From assembly GCF_900021165.1 (NCBI RefSeq), contig NZ_FCOQ01000038.1, positions 97,997 through 161,996 of the forward strand: DNA of 64,000 nucleotides. Reading direction: 5' to 3'. The translations under genes were made by a program, and so were the position numbers. The DNA comes from Paenibacillus phocaeensis (lineage in GTDB: Bacteria; Bacillota; Bacilli; Paenibacillales; Paenibacillaceae). The notes beneath the pieces are model-generated. The model was given only the letters and a program-made list of their open reading frames with translations, made no database searches and was not told the origin of the DNA. Of the stretch, positions 16,248 through 24,792 are shown piece after piece (the stretch's first letter is position 1; each line of letters starts with the position of its first letter).

Positions 16248-17183
16248 ATGAACATGAGTGAACTGTACCGTCAGGACCCCCTGCGTTATCCGGCCTCCCG
16301 GATTCTCGACGTGGCCAAAGCGCTGTCCGGGGACGTCCGCGTCCGCATTCTTGAAGCGTTGGGGCGGCAGCCGATGAGCATCAGCCAGTTGGCCGAAGCG
16401 CTTGGCGTCGCTCAGCCGACTATTTCCATCAATGTACAGATTCTGGAGCAGGCCGAACTGGTCGTCTCCGCCCCCGGCGCCAACCGGGAGAAAATCTGCT
16501 CGGTTACCTGCCGCTCCATTCTCCTGGAGCTCCCGACCCAGCCGGGAGAAGGGCTCCACCCTGTCGAGGAAATTCACATGCCCATCGGCATGTATTCCAT
16601 CTGCTCCGTGAGCCCGCCCTGCGGCATGGTCGGGCGCGACGCGAGCCCGATCGGGTCCCCGGATGATCCGCGGGCGTTTTATAGGCCGGAGCGAACCGAA
16701 GCGGCGCTGCTCTGGTTCGCCGAGGCGGGCTACGTCGAATATTACTTCGCCAACCCGCTGCCGCCGAGCGTCGAACTGGAGGAGCTCTGCATTCGGGCGG
16801 AGGTGTGTTCCGAAGCCCCGGGGTTCCGGGAAGACTGGCCGTCCGACATTACGGTCAGCGTGAACGGCTTGCCGGTCGGCACTTGGACGAGCCCCGGCGA
16901 TTTCGGTGAGCGCCAAGGCAAGCTGACGCCCGACAAGTGGAAGGGCGGCACTCAATACGGGCAGCTTACCGAATGGCGCGTAACTCGGGAAGGCAGCTTC
17001 GTGAATGGCGTGGCCGCCGAGCCTACCGCGATCGCCGGGCTGAGCTTGGCGTTCGACAAGCCGATCCGCGTCCGCTTTGAGGTCCGTGAGGATGCCGCCA
17101 ATCCGCGCGGGCTCAACCTGTTCGGCAGCGGCTTTGGTGATTATCCCCAGGACATCGTGCTGTCTTTCACCCGCCGCTCCTGA
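16248..17183 (+). CDS. ArsR-type regulator with large C-terminal domain
   Basis: The 311-residue protein opens with a winged-helix domain of the ArsR/HTH_20 type (about 15-85, SGDVRVRILEALGRQPMSISQLAEALGVAQPTISINVQILEQAELV). The remaining 220 residues are a beta-rich domain seen in ArsR-like regulators that sit beside glycosidase genes. There is no metal-binding CxC, so metal sensing is unlikely; sugar or glycoside sensing is an inference from the divergent GH2 gene. ATG 16248 follows AGAAAGGAAT. The protein is much longer than a classical ArsR (about 100 residues), and the C-terminal part may bind the inducer or a partner. Confidence 0.85.
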   Translation: MNMSELYRQDPLRYPASRILDVAKALSGDVRVRILEALGRQPMSISQLAEALGVAQPTISINVQILEQAELVVSAPGANREKICSVTCRSILLELPTQPGEGLHPVEEIHMPIGMYSICSVSPPCGMVGRDASPIGSPDDPRAFYRPERTEAALLWFAEAGYVEYYFANPLPPSVELEELCIRAEVCSEAPGFREDWPSDITVSVNGLPVGTWTSPGDFGERQGKLTPDKWKGGTQYGQLTEWRVTREGSFVNGVAAEPTAIAGLSLAFDKPIRVRFEVREDAANPRGLNLFGSGFGDYPQDIVLSFTRRS

Positions 17184-17196
17184 TCGTATTTCAATC

Positions 17197-17239
17197 ACAC
17201 AAAACCCCTGCTCTGATGATCGGAGCAGGGGTTTTGTGT
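17197..17239. terminator. bidirectional terminator (ArsR / alr)
   Basis: ACACAAAACCCCTGCTC pairs perfectly with GAGCAGGGGTTTTGTGT. The A and T tracts inside the stem ends allow termination from both convergent genes. Confidence 0.85.
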
Positions 17240-17342
17240 TAGGTAATCTTACATAAATGAAGAAAATGACGAAAAAAACCAGAGGAACCTCTTTACGAAA
17301 CCCAAAACTTGGATTATGATGCCAAAGGTATGGTACCTTTTA

Positions 17343-18521
17343 TTACATCGATTCCGAAGCATCGTGATAAACGCGCGGTACTCTTGACCCGATCAAACAA
17401 ACAACTTCATAGTTGATCGTATCCATCCATCCGGCCACTTCGTCGATCGAGATCGCAGCCTCCGCCGGAGTCCCTCCGAAGAGGACGACCTCATCGCCCG
17501 CGCGGACGCCTTCCACCCTCGTCACGTCCAGCATCGCCTGATCCATGCAGATCCGGCCGATGATCGGGACCCGCTGCCGATGCACCAATGCGCAGCCGCG
17601 ATTGGACAACGCCCGCGACAGGCCGTCGGCATACCCGATCGGGATGGTGGCGATGATCCGTTCCGATGCCGCGCGGTACGTCCGGCCGTAGCTGACGGTG
17701 CGGCCCGGCTCGATCACCTGGAGCGAGGCGATCTTCGTCTTCAGTTGCATCGCCTGTCGCAGCGGGTATTCCGGCAGCCGCAGCAGAGCGGATGGATATA
17801 ATCCGTACAATGCGATCCCTACCCGGATCATGTCGAGATGCATCTGCGGAAAACGCATCGCCGCCGCGCTGTTGCAGCAATGTTTGATCGGGATGTGCAG
17901 GCCGCGATTTTCCAGCGCATCAACGCATTCACCGAACCGGGTGAATTGCTCCCGGGTGAACGACGGGTCGGGACCGTCCGCATCGGCAAAATGCGTGAAC
18001 AACCCCTCCAGCACGACATAAGGCGCGGCGGCCTTGGCTTGTTCGGCCATCCCGATCACCGCCTCGACGGAGGGCAAGCCGATCCGGGTCATCCCGGTTT
18101 CGTATTTCAAATGAATGCGAGCCTCGCGCCGTTGCTTTTTCGCACAAGCGATCGCCTCCCGCAGTACGTCTTCGGTATAAACCGTTAGGGTTATTCCGTG
18201 CCGGACGGCCATTTCCACCCCGCGCGGTGGCGTATAGCCGAGCACAAGAATAGGCTGTGATAAGCCGGCTGCCCGTAATTGCAGCGCTTCATCGACGAGG
18301 GCAACGCCCAGGTAGTCGGCGCCGGCGCGAATCGCCGCTTGCGCCGCCTGTACGGCTCCGTGCCCGTACCCGTTCGCTTTGACCACGGCCATTACCCGGC
18401 AGCCCTCGGCGGCCTGCTTGCGGAACAGGCCCGCATTATGGGCGATCGCGTCCAGCGAGATGTCCGCCCAGGTCTCGCGGTACCCGATGGATGAGAATTC
18501 CCTCGTTTGCGTTGTCGTCAT
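17343..18521 (-). CDS. alr: alanine racemase
   Basis: The 392-residue PLP enzyme interconverts L- and D-alanine and supplies D-alanine for peptidoglycan. The PLP lysine lies in VVKANGYGHG near residue 48. The segment HLKYETGMTRIG, the CNSAAA block, MIRVGIALYG and the catalytic tyrosine-like residue region around IPIGYADGLSR are all present, as is GRICMDQ. Length is normal. The ATG at 18521 follows GAAAGAGG. It is divergent from the PucR-type regulator and belongs to an alanine gene cluster (adeR-like, ald, ddl, MocR). Confidence 0.95.
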   Translation of the reverse strand: MTTTQTREFSSIGYRETWADISLDAIAHNAGLFRKQAAEGCRVMAVVKANGYGHGAVQAAQAAIRAGADYLGVALVDEALQLRAAGLSQPILVLGYTPPRGVEMAVRHGITLTVYTEDVLREAIACAKKQRREARIHLKYETGMTRIGLPSVEAVIGMAEQAKAAAPYVVLEGLFTHFADADGPDPSFTREQFTRFGECVDALENRGLHIPIKHCCNSAAAMRFPQMHLDMIRVGIALYGLYPSALLRLPEYPLRQAMQLKTKIASLQVIEPGRTVSYGRTYRAASERIIATIPIGYADGLSRALSNRGCALVHRQRVPIIGRICMDQAMLDVTRVEGVRAGDEVVLFGGTPAEAAISIDEVAGWMDTINYEVVCLIGSRVPRVYHDASESM

Positions 18522-18663
18522 CGCGTCTAACCTCTTTCCGTGATCGATTTTGATTTTGGAACTAAGTATATAACGGCCGATCCGGCCGGGGTTTGTCTTT
18601 CTTCACCTAAAAATGCGCAACATTCTTGTGCAGCCGCACAACATCTGTATCGGAGGTGCCCCT

Positions 18664-19911
18664 ATGCGAGAAGATCAAGACGATCCGTTCGAACCTTACT
18701 CCGACAATCTGGAACTGCTGGCGGAAAAAATCAGCGACGTGCTGGGGCGTCCGGTCACGATCGAAGACGCCAATCACCGGCTGGTCGCCTACAGCTCGCA
18801 TGTACCGGAGACCGACGCGGCGCGGCTGGCCACCATCGTCGGCCGCCGCGTGCCCGATCAGGTCATCGGCAGCCTGTGGCGGGACGGCGTCATCCCCCGC
18901 CTGCTGGAGAGCGAAACGCCGATCCGCATCGCCGCGATCCGCGAGGTGGGGCTGAGCGAACGGGTCGCGACCGCGATCCGGTCGGGCACCCGGGTTGTCG
19001 GATTCATTTGGGTGCTGGAGACCGATAGGCCTTTTTCAGACCGGGAAATGACCTTATTAATGAAAGCTGCGCGAGCTGTCCGCACGAAAATGGCACAATG
19101 GCAGCTCCAGCGCCATAAAGAAGACGAGGCGCATCGGGATTTTTTCTGGCAGTTGCTGACGGGTCACCTCCATGGCGAACCCGCGATCCGCGAACAGGCG
19201 AACCGCATCGGACTGCCGCTCCCTGCTTCTTTTCACGTGGTCGTGCTGCAGTTTGCCGCCGAGGTGAAAGAAACGTGGCAGCGGCAGGCGCTGGAGAAAT
19301 TCGCCTCCGTCTGCAGCTACAGCCGGATCGTGCTGCGCGCCGTCGATAAGAACCAGCTGATCCTGCTGTGCGCCCCGGTCGTGCCGGATACGACGGTGGG
19401 GATGGCCGGCCAGCTCCTGCTTCTCCAGCGGAACTTGCGCTCCTTTTTCAAAACCGATTATGACGAGCTGGCCAGCGGTTGCCTCTATACCGAATACGGT
19501 CGGCTGGAGGACAGCTACCGCGAAGCTTTGCTCCTGCTTCAGGTAAAACGTCAGTTTCCTTCGGAAACGGGCGATCTGGTAATGTACGGCGATCTCGGCT
19601 ACTACCGCTATCTGCCGCTCATCTGGCAGGAGATGCGGAAGCACGGCAGCGTTAACAGCCAACTGGCCAGGCTGCGGGCGTACGATCTGGAGCACCACAG
19701 CGAGTTGCTGCATACGTTGGAGGTCTTTTTGACCCATGACAGCAATGCCAAGACGGCCGCCGATGCGCTGCACATTCACGCGAATACCCTGAATTACCGG
19801 CTGAAGCGAATCGCCGAGATCGGCCGGATTGACCTGGCCAGTATGGAGCAGAAAGTCACGTTGTACCTGGACCTGAAAGCCGAGCGTTTCGGCAGCCGCC
19901 GCGATTTGTGA
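18664..19911 (+). CDS. PucR family transcriptional regulator, AdeR-like
   Basis: The 415-residue protein has an N-terminal sensor part (GAF-like, about 10-140), a GGDEF-related middle segment and a C-terminal PucR helix-turn-helix (about 345-400, LEVFLTHDSNAKTAADALHIHANTLNYRLKRIAEI). In Bacillus subtilis the related AdeR activates the adjacent alanine dehydrogenase gene, and here ald lies 165 bases downstream on the same strand, which supports the same role. ATG 18664 is preceded by GGAGGTG; the longer frame from 18613 lacks a ribosome site. Confidence 0.85.
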   Translation: MREDQDDPFEPYSDNLELLAEKISDVLGRPVTIEDANHRLVAYSSHVPETDAARLATIVGRRVPDQVIGSLWRDGVIPRLLESETPIRIAAIREVGLSERVATAIRSGTRVVGFIWVLETDRPFSDREMTLLMKAARAVRTKMAQWQLQRHKEDEAHRDFFWQLLTGHLHGEPAIREQANRIGLPLPASFHVVVLQFAAEVKETWQRQALEKFASVCSYSRIVLRAVDKNQLILLCAPVVPDTTVGMAGQLLLLQRNLRSFFKTDYDELASGCLYTEYGRLEDSYREALLLLQVKRQFPSETGDLVMYGDLGYYRYLPLIWQEMRKHGSVNSQLARLRAYDLEHHSELLHTLEVFLTHDSNAKTAADALHIHANTLNYRLKRIAEIGRIDLASMEQKVTLYLDLKAERFGSRRDL

Positions 19912-19940
19912 AATTTCACAAACGCGGTCTTTTATTTTCT
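19899..19940 (+). terminator. hairpin at the adeR-like stop codon
   Basis: CCGCG-A-TTTGTGAAA pairs with TTTCACAAA-CGCGG, with the gene's own TGA stop inside the stem, followed by TCTTTTATTTTC. This is a likely terminator. The 18-bp perfect palindrome TTTGTGAAATTTCACAAA could equally be a binding site for the regulator upstream of ald. Confidence 0.6.
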
Positions 19941-20076
19941 TCGAACTCCACAAACAAAACCTGCCGTTCCTGTCCTATACTGATGTCAAATCTATTGACA
20001 GGTTCGGCCGATTTCTGGACAAAATAGGCTTTATGTCGGAATTCGCGTCAGCTAAATTGACGAAGGAGGAAGCTTT

Positions 20077-21216
20077 ATGATCGTAGGAGTCCCTAAAGAA
20101 ATCAAAAACAATGAAAACCGGGTGGCCCTGACCCCTTCGGGCGCCTACTCCCTGGTCAATGCAGGGCATCAAGTGTGGATGGAGACCCAGGCGGGAGCCG
20201 GCAGCGGCTTCGAGGATTTGGAATATACGGCCGCCGGGGCCAAAGTGGTTGGCAGCGCCGCAGAGGCGTGGTCGGCGGACCTGGTGATGAAGGTCAAGGA
20301 ACCGCAGCTGTCGGAGTATAGCTTTTTTCGCCAAGGTCTGATCCTGTTTACGTATTTGCATTTGGCACCGGAACCGGAGCTGACTCAAGCGTTAAAAGAC
20401 CAAGGCGTAACCGCCATCGCGTACGAAACGGTCGAAGTGAACCAAACGCTGCCGCTGTTGACGCCGATGAGCGAGGTTGCCGGGCGGATGTCCGTGCAGA
20501 TTGGCGCGCAGTTTCTGGAGAAACCGCACGGCGGCAAAGGCATCCTGCTCGGCGGCGTGCCCGGCGTCAAGCGCGGCAAGGTGACGATCATCGGCGGGGG
20601 CGTCGTCGGAACGAATGCCGCCCGCGTGGCGATCGGCCTGGGCGCCGACGTGACGATCCTCGATCTGAACGCGGATCGCCTGCGGCAGTTGGAAGACATC
20701 TTCGGCGCAAGCGTGCAGACGCTGATGTCCAATCCGCAGCACATCGCCGAGGCGGTCGGGGAATCCGACCTGGTCATCGGCGCGGTGCTGATCCCCGGCG
20801 CCAAAGCGCCGAAGCTGGTCAAGGAAAGCATGGTCAAGGCGATGCGCCCCGGCTCGGTCGTCGTGGACGTGGCCATCGACCAAGGCGGCATCTTCGAGAC
20901 GGTGGACCGGATCACCACCCACTCCGATCCGACTTATGTGAAGCATGGCGTCGTCCATTACGCCGTCGCGAATATGCCTGGCGCGGTGCCGCGCACCTCC
21001 ACGCTGGCGCTGGCCAACGCGACGCTGCCCTACGCGCTGGAGATCGCCTCAAAGGGCCTTTACACGGCGCTTAGTGAGCGGGCGGCCCTGCGCAAGGGAG
21101 TTAACATCGCCGGCGGTGCGGTCACGTACGCCTCCGTCGCCCGGGACCTGCACTACGAGTACGTCCCCGTCGAGCAAGCGCTGGATTTGGAGCCGGCTCG
21201 CGGCCTCGCCAATTAG
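20077..21216 (+). CDS. ald: alanine dehydrogenase
   Basis: The 379-residue NAD-dependent enzyme oxidises L-alanine to pyruvate and ammonia, letting cells use alanine as carbon and nitrogen source; in Bacillus it also matters for sporulation and germination. It begins MIVGVPKEIKNNENRVALTP, with the substrate arginine near residue 15 and the lysine in VMKVKEP. It carries the Rossmann motif GGGVVGTNAARVAIGLGADVTI, and DQGG and NMPGAVPRTST further on. The start has GAAGGAGG upstream. The real terminator appears to lie 345 bases downstream, after a 40-bp array. Confidence 0.96.
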   Translation: MIVGVPKEIKNNENRVALTPSGAYSLVNAGHQVWMETQAGAGSGFEDLEYTAAGAKVVGSAAEAWSADLVMKVKEPQLSEYSFFRQGLILFTYLHLAPEPELTQALKDQGVTAIAYETVEVNQTLPLLTPMSEVAGRMSVQIGAQFLEKPHGGKGILLGGVPGVKRGKVTIIGGGVVGTNAARVAIGLGADVTILDLNADRLRQLEDIFGASVQTLMSNPQHIAEAVGESDLVIGAVLIPGAKAPKLVKESMVKAMRPGSVVVDVAIDQGGIFETVDRITTHSDPTYVKHGVVHYAVANMPGAVPRTSTLALANATLPYALEIASKGLYTALSERAALRKGVNIAGGAVTYASVARDLHYEYVPVEQALDLEPARGLAN

Positions 21217-21240
21217 GCGAGCCGATCCATAGTAATGCAC

Positions 21241-21560
21241 CGCCCCGCCTTTGCGGGTCCGCATGGGCGGTTCCCTCTACGGGTCTGCATGTACGGGCCG
21301 CCTCTTGCGGTTCCCGCTGGAGGTCCGCATATGCAGGTCCCCTTCTGCAGTTCCCTCTGCAGGTCCGCATATGCAGGTCCCCTTCTGCAGTTCCCGCTGG
21401 AGGTCCGCATATGCAGGTCCCCTTCTGCAGTTCCCTCTGCAGGTCCGCATATGCAGGTCCCCTTCTGCAGTTCCCTCTGCAGGTCCGCATATGCAGGTCC
21501 CCTTCTGCAGTTCCCTCTGCGGGTCTGCATATGCAGGTCCCCTTCTGCAGTTCCCTCTGC
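21241..21560. repeat. 40-bp tandem array downstream of ald
   Basis: AGGTCCGCAT recurs at 21321, 21361, 21401, 21441, 21481 and 21561 (GGGTCTGCAT at 21521), an exact 40-base period, with two diverged copies upstream. The unit reads roughly AGGTCCGCATATGCAGGTCC, then CCTTCTGCAGTTCCCTCTGC. As 40 is not a multiple of three, long repetitive frames open on both strands. They are not genes. Confidence 0.93.
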
Positions 21561-21588
21561 AGGTCCGCATATGCGGACCTCTTTTTTT
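21561..21588 (+). terminator. terminator at the end of the 40-bp array
   Basis: The last array copy is altered to the perfect palindrome AGGTCCGCATATGCGGACCT, followed by CTTTTTTT. It probably terminates ald. The array units share its left half, so the repeat seems to derive from the terminator. Confidence 0.75.
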
Positions 21589-22092
21589 GTGCCGCCTGCC
21601 GCCGGTGCTGCTGTGGTGACTAGGTTCAAGTTCCGCCCGAGCATACGCATGGAGTACCCGGACTCGTTATAGTAACTTTGCCGTTTTCCGCGCATAACGA
21701 ATCCCGTTCCGCTTCATCCTCGTTGTCCGGAATCAGACACTTATCTGCTCACGTGCAGCTCGCCTTAATTGGGGAACGTAGAAAATTGTTGTATTTCATG
21801 CAACATTTTCCCGCGAAATTAGCCGTCATGGGCACAATTGTTGAGTTCTGTGCAACATTTTTGAGGCTTAAAGCCTCAGAGTCCGTAAATTGTTGTACAA
21901 AATGCAACAATCTGCCGCTTGTGGTGGGGAAGCAGCCCAAAATGCTGCACAAAATGCAACATTTCGGTCTGGCATCCCATCGCCGACAGCTCCAGCCGAC
22001 CTCCTTCCTCCATCTTCGTGAGCCTGGCGGCCCCTCTATCCGCGGCCCCTTCTCGGTTCGACCGTTCCGGCGCCCCGGCTTCGCGGAGCGCG
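21589..22092. other. gene-free convergent region with four small palindromes
   Basis: Between ald and ddl, imperfect palindromes of the form TTGTTGnnnnnnnTGCAACA occur near 21787, 21838, 21892 and 21944, spaced about 50 bases. The rest up to the ddl stop shows no coding potential that I can support. Confidence 0.6.
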
Positions 22093-23127
22093 CTACTCCT
22101 GCGCGGCCAGCACCACGCGGCCGGCTTCGCTTACGCCGTCTCTTACGCCGTCCCTTGCGTCGTCCCTTACGCCGTCCCTCGAGCCGCCCCTCGCGCCGTC
22201 CCTCGCGCCGTCCCCGCGCCGCGCAGCCAGCGACAGCTCGATGATCCGGTCGAGCAGGTCGCTGTAACTCATGCCTGCCGCCGCGGCGCTGCGCGGCAGC
22301 AGGCTGTTCGCCGTCATCCCCGGCAACGTGTTGACCTCAAGCACGTAAGGGACTCCCTCCTTGAGGATCATATCGACCCGCGCGTAGACGCAGCATTGGA
22401 GCAGACGGTAGCAGGCCAGCGCCGCCCCCCGTACCCGCGCCTCCACATCGGGCGGCAGCGTGATCGGGCGCTCCTCCGCCCCGCCGTCGCTGTATTTGGC
22501 CTCGTAGTCGAACCACTCCGCCCCGTTCGACCGAATGCCCAGCACCGGCAGCAGCTCCCCGCCCAGGATCGCACACGTGATCTCCTGGCCGGAGACCATC
22601 GACTCGACGACCACGGACACGTCCCAGCGGAACGCCTCCGCAAGCGCCTCGCGCAACCATTCGGGCCGGTCGACACGCTGCACCCCGATGCTCGAGCCTC
22701 CTGCATTGGGCTTGACGAACAGCGGATACGCCAGCCCCGTTACCTCGGTTTCCCAAGTTCCATCAACGAACATGGCCTGATCCAGATATACACCGTCCGG
22801 CGTCGGAACCCCCTCGGCCCGCAGCAGCCGCTTCGTCAGGTTCTTATCCATGCACAAGCTGCTGCTCAACACGCCGCTGCCCGAATACGGGATGCCCAGC
22901 GTCTCCAGTACCCCTTGCACCGTGCCGTCCTCGCCGAACGCGCCGTGCAGCGCAAGCAGAGCGAAATCGAGGCCCCGCACCTGGTCGATCAGCTCTTCCC
23001 TCTTCGTCACGTCAATCGGCACCACTTCGTATTTGCTCCGATCCAGCCGGCTCACGATTTCCTTGCCCGTCATTAGCGACACCTCGCGCTCCGAGGAGTC
23101 ACCGCCCATAATCACGCCCACCTTCAT
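22093..23127 (-). CDS. ddl: D-alanine--D-alanine ligase with repeat-derived C-terminal tail
   Basis: The 344-residue ATP-grasp ligase joins two D-alanines for peptidoglycan precursors. It starts MKVGVIMGGDSSEREVSL and shows LHGAFGEDGTVQG, PLFVKPNAGGSSIGVQ, ARVDMILKEGVPYVLEVNTLPGMT and the closing AAAAGMSYSDLLDRIIELSL. The core should end there. Instead about 35 extra residues follow, mostly RDGAR/RDGVR repeats coded by about eight copies of a 12-bp DNA repeat (22131-22228). ATG 23127 is preceded by AAGGAGAGG; the upstream TTG lies inside that ribosome site. It starts 70 bases after the MocR-type gene and is probably co-transcribed or controlled by it. Confidence 0.94.
   Translation of the reverse strand: MKVGVIMGGDSSEREVSLMTGKEIVSRLDRSKYEVVPIDVTKREELIDQVRGLDFALLALHGAFGEDGTVQGVLETLGIPYSGSGVLSSSLCMDKNLTKRLLRAEGVPTPDGVYLDQAMFVDGTWETEVTGLAYPLFVKPNAGGSSIGVQRVDRPEWLREALAEAFRWDVSVVVESMVSGQEITCAILGGELLPVLGIRSNGAEWFDYEAKYSDGGAEERPITLPPDVEARVRGAALACYRLLQCCVYARVDMILKEGVPYVLEVNTLPGMTANSLLPRSAAAAGMSYSDLLDRIIELSLAARRGDGARDGARGGSRDGVRDDARDGVRDGVSEAGRVVLAAQE
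22131..22228 (-). repeat. in-frame 12-bp repeat inside the ddl 3' end
   Basis: On the minus strand GGGACGGCGYRA recurs every 12 bases, adding four-residue blocks (RDGV/RDGA) to the ligase. The unit differs at only two or three positions from the 12-mer GGGACGCCGATA downstream of ohyA. Confidence 0.85.
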
Positions 23128-23196
23128 CCGATTCCTCTCCTTCAACCCTTATTTAAATTCAAGTTTAAATTCAAACCGCCCTCCAACCATCCGCGG

Positions 23197-24681
23197 CTAA
23201 CGCTTATCCGCTAGCAGCATCGCCGCCATCTCGCCAATGACGCGAATCCCCTGCTCGATGTCCTGCTCGGGCACGCGCGAGAATCCGATGCGCATCGTGT
23301 TCCGTCCCCCGCCGTCGACGAAGAACATATCCCCCGGTGTAAAGAATACGCCCTGCTCCGCGCAACGCTCGAGCAGCTTCGCCGTATCGAAGCCCTTCGG
23401 GAACTCCAGGAACAGATGCAGCCCCCCGCCGCCCGACAACCGGGCATCCGGCACATAACGTTCGCAGCAGGCCTTCGTCCATTCGTACTTCCGGCGATAT
23501 TCGGCTCGGGCTCGCTTCAGATACTTCTCCAGGTTGCCGTTCAGCAAATATTGATACAACAGCGACTGATCCAGCGTTGACGTATGAATGCTGCGCGCCC
23601 GCTTGACGCTCTCCAGCACCTCGATCAGCTCCCGGTCCGCCAGCACCCAGCCAACGCGAATGCCCGGGAACAACACCTTCGAGAAGCTTCCCAGGTACAC
23701 CACTCCGTTCCCCTGCCCCGCCATCGCAATCAACGGGGCGACGTGGGAACCGGAATACCGGAGTTCCTCATTGAATCCATCCTCGATAACCGGTACCCGG
23801 TAGCGGCCAAGCAGCTCCAGCAAAGCCAGACGTTTCTCGGCGGACGTCACGATGCCGGTCGGATTATGATAGGAGGGCACCAGAAATGCCCCGTCAAACG
23901 ACTGCTCCTTAAGCGCATGCTCCAATGCGGCTAAGTCCAGGCCATCCGGTTCCATCGGAATGCCGGTGATCTCGAACCCGTGCCGCCGCAGGTTTTTGAT
24001 CGCGGTCTGGTGCGTCGGATTTTCGCACAACATCCTCCCGCCCATACTGCCGCCATCGGGGCCAATGGCCGACAGCACGATGTCCAACCCTTCCGTAAAC
24101 CCGCTGGTGATCAGCATATCCTTGCCCGTCAGATCGACGCCTTTGCGTTCCATATATTTGAGCAAGAACTCAATTAGCGGTTTATACCCTCTGGCGTAAC
24201 CATAGTTCAATAGAACGCGGCCCTCCACCGCCATCCGATCCAAAAATGCACGCTTCACGTTCTCCAAATCAAACAGCTGCTCATCAGGGGCGATGCTCGT
24301 AAACCAAATCTTGCCTTGGCCCGCCTGCAGGCCGGGCCGATCGCGTTTCATATGGTCGAGCTCTACGGACAGCCGGGCTTGCCGATTCATCCGCTCGCGC
24401 CAATCCATCCGCCAGGTCGGGATCGTATGCGCCCCCGGCGCTGACACCTCGGCGACGAAGTTTCCTTTACCTGTGACGGCATAAGCGAGCCCCTCATCAT
24501 TCAAAGCCTCGTAAGCGGCGATGATGCTGCCCCGGCTGACGCCCAGCAGCTCCGCCAGCTCTCGCGTTGAGGGAAGCCGTTGCCCGGCCTGTAGAGCCCC
24601 TTGCATCATCAGCCGCTTGATATAATTTTTCACCTGCACATAAACCGGCGTCTCGGCCGCGAGCTTAAACTCATTAAACAT
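23197..24681 (-). CDS. MocR-type (GntR-aminotransferase) regulator, DdlR-like
   Basis: The 494-residue protein fuses a GntR winged helix (about 10-80, PSTRELAELLGVSRGSIIAAYEALNDEGLAY) to a fold-type I aminotransferase-like domain (about 120-490). The PLP lysine is the K in YLGSFSKVLFPGIRVGW, and NPTGIVTS and EDGFNEELRY are further PLP-site segments. Such regulators bind PLP and an amino compound rather than catalyse. Brevibacillus DdlR is a MocR protein that activates the D-Ala-D-Ala ligase gene. Here ddl lies 70 bases downstream on the same strand, so the same function is likely but inferred. A GabR- or PdxR-like role is the alternative. Confidence 0.85.
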   Translation of the reverse strand: MFNEFKLAAETPVYVQVKNYIKRLMMQGALQAGQRLPSTRELAELLGVSRGSIIAAYEALNDEGLAYAVTGKGNFVAEVSAPGAHTIPTWRMDWRERMNRQARLSVELDHMKRDRPGLQAGQGKIWFTSIAPDEQLFDLENVKRAFLDRMAVEGRVLLNYGYARGYKPLIEFLLKYMERKGVDLTGKDMLITSGFTEGLDIVLSAIGPDGGSMGGRMLCENPTHQTAIKNLRRHGFEITGIPMEPDGLDLAALEHALKEQSFDGAFLVPSYHNPTGIVTSAEKRLALLELLGRYRVPVIEDGFNEELRYSGSHVAPLIAMAGQGNGVVYLGSFSKVLFPGIRVGWVLADRELIEVLESVKRARSIHTSTLDQSLLYQYLLNGNLEKYLKRARAEYRRKYEWTKACCERYVPDARLSGGGGLHLFLEFPKGFDTAKLLERCAEQGVFFTPGDMFFVDGGGRNTMRIGFSRVPEQDIEQGIRVIGEMAAMLLADKR

Positions 24682-24730
24682 CCTGTATCGCCCCCATCCT
24701 CATGATGGCATATTCCAGGCCAAAAATAAA

Positions 24731-24769
24731 AGAACCACCCTCCCGCGTTTTTCGGAAGAAGGTGGTTCT
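24731..24769 (-). terminator. terminator of htpG
   Basis: AGAACCACC and GGTGGTTCT form the stem, and on the minus strand it is followed by TTTTATTTTTG. It lies 24 bases after the htpG stop codon. Confidence 0.8.
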
Positions 24770-24792
24770 CGTCTTCTCGGGCTCCTGCCCGC

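Noticed and set aside
21241..21588. CRISPR array with 40-bp periodicity
   Set aside because: The whole 40-base period is repeated; there are no variable spacers.
21122..21695. Repetitive ORFs on both strands across the 40-bp array
   Set aside because: A 40-base period opens frames in every register with the same peptide in each; there is no ribosome site and no family match.
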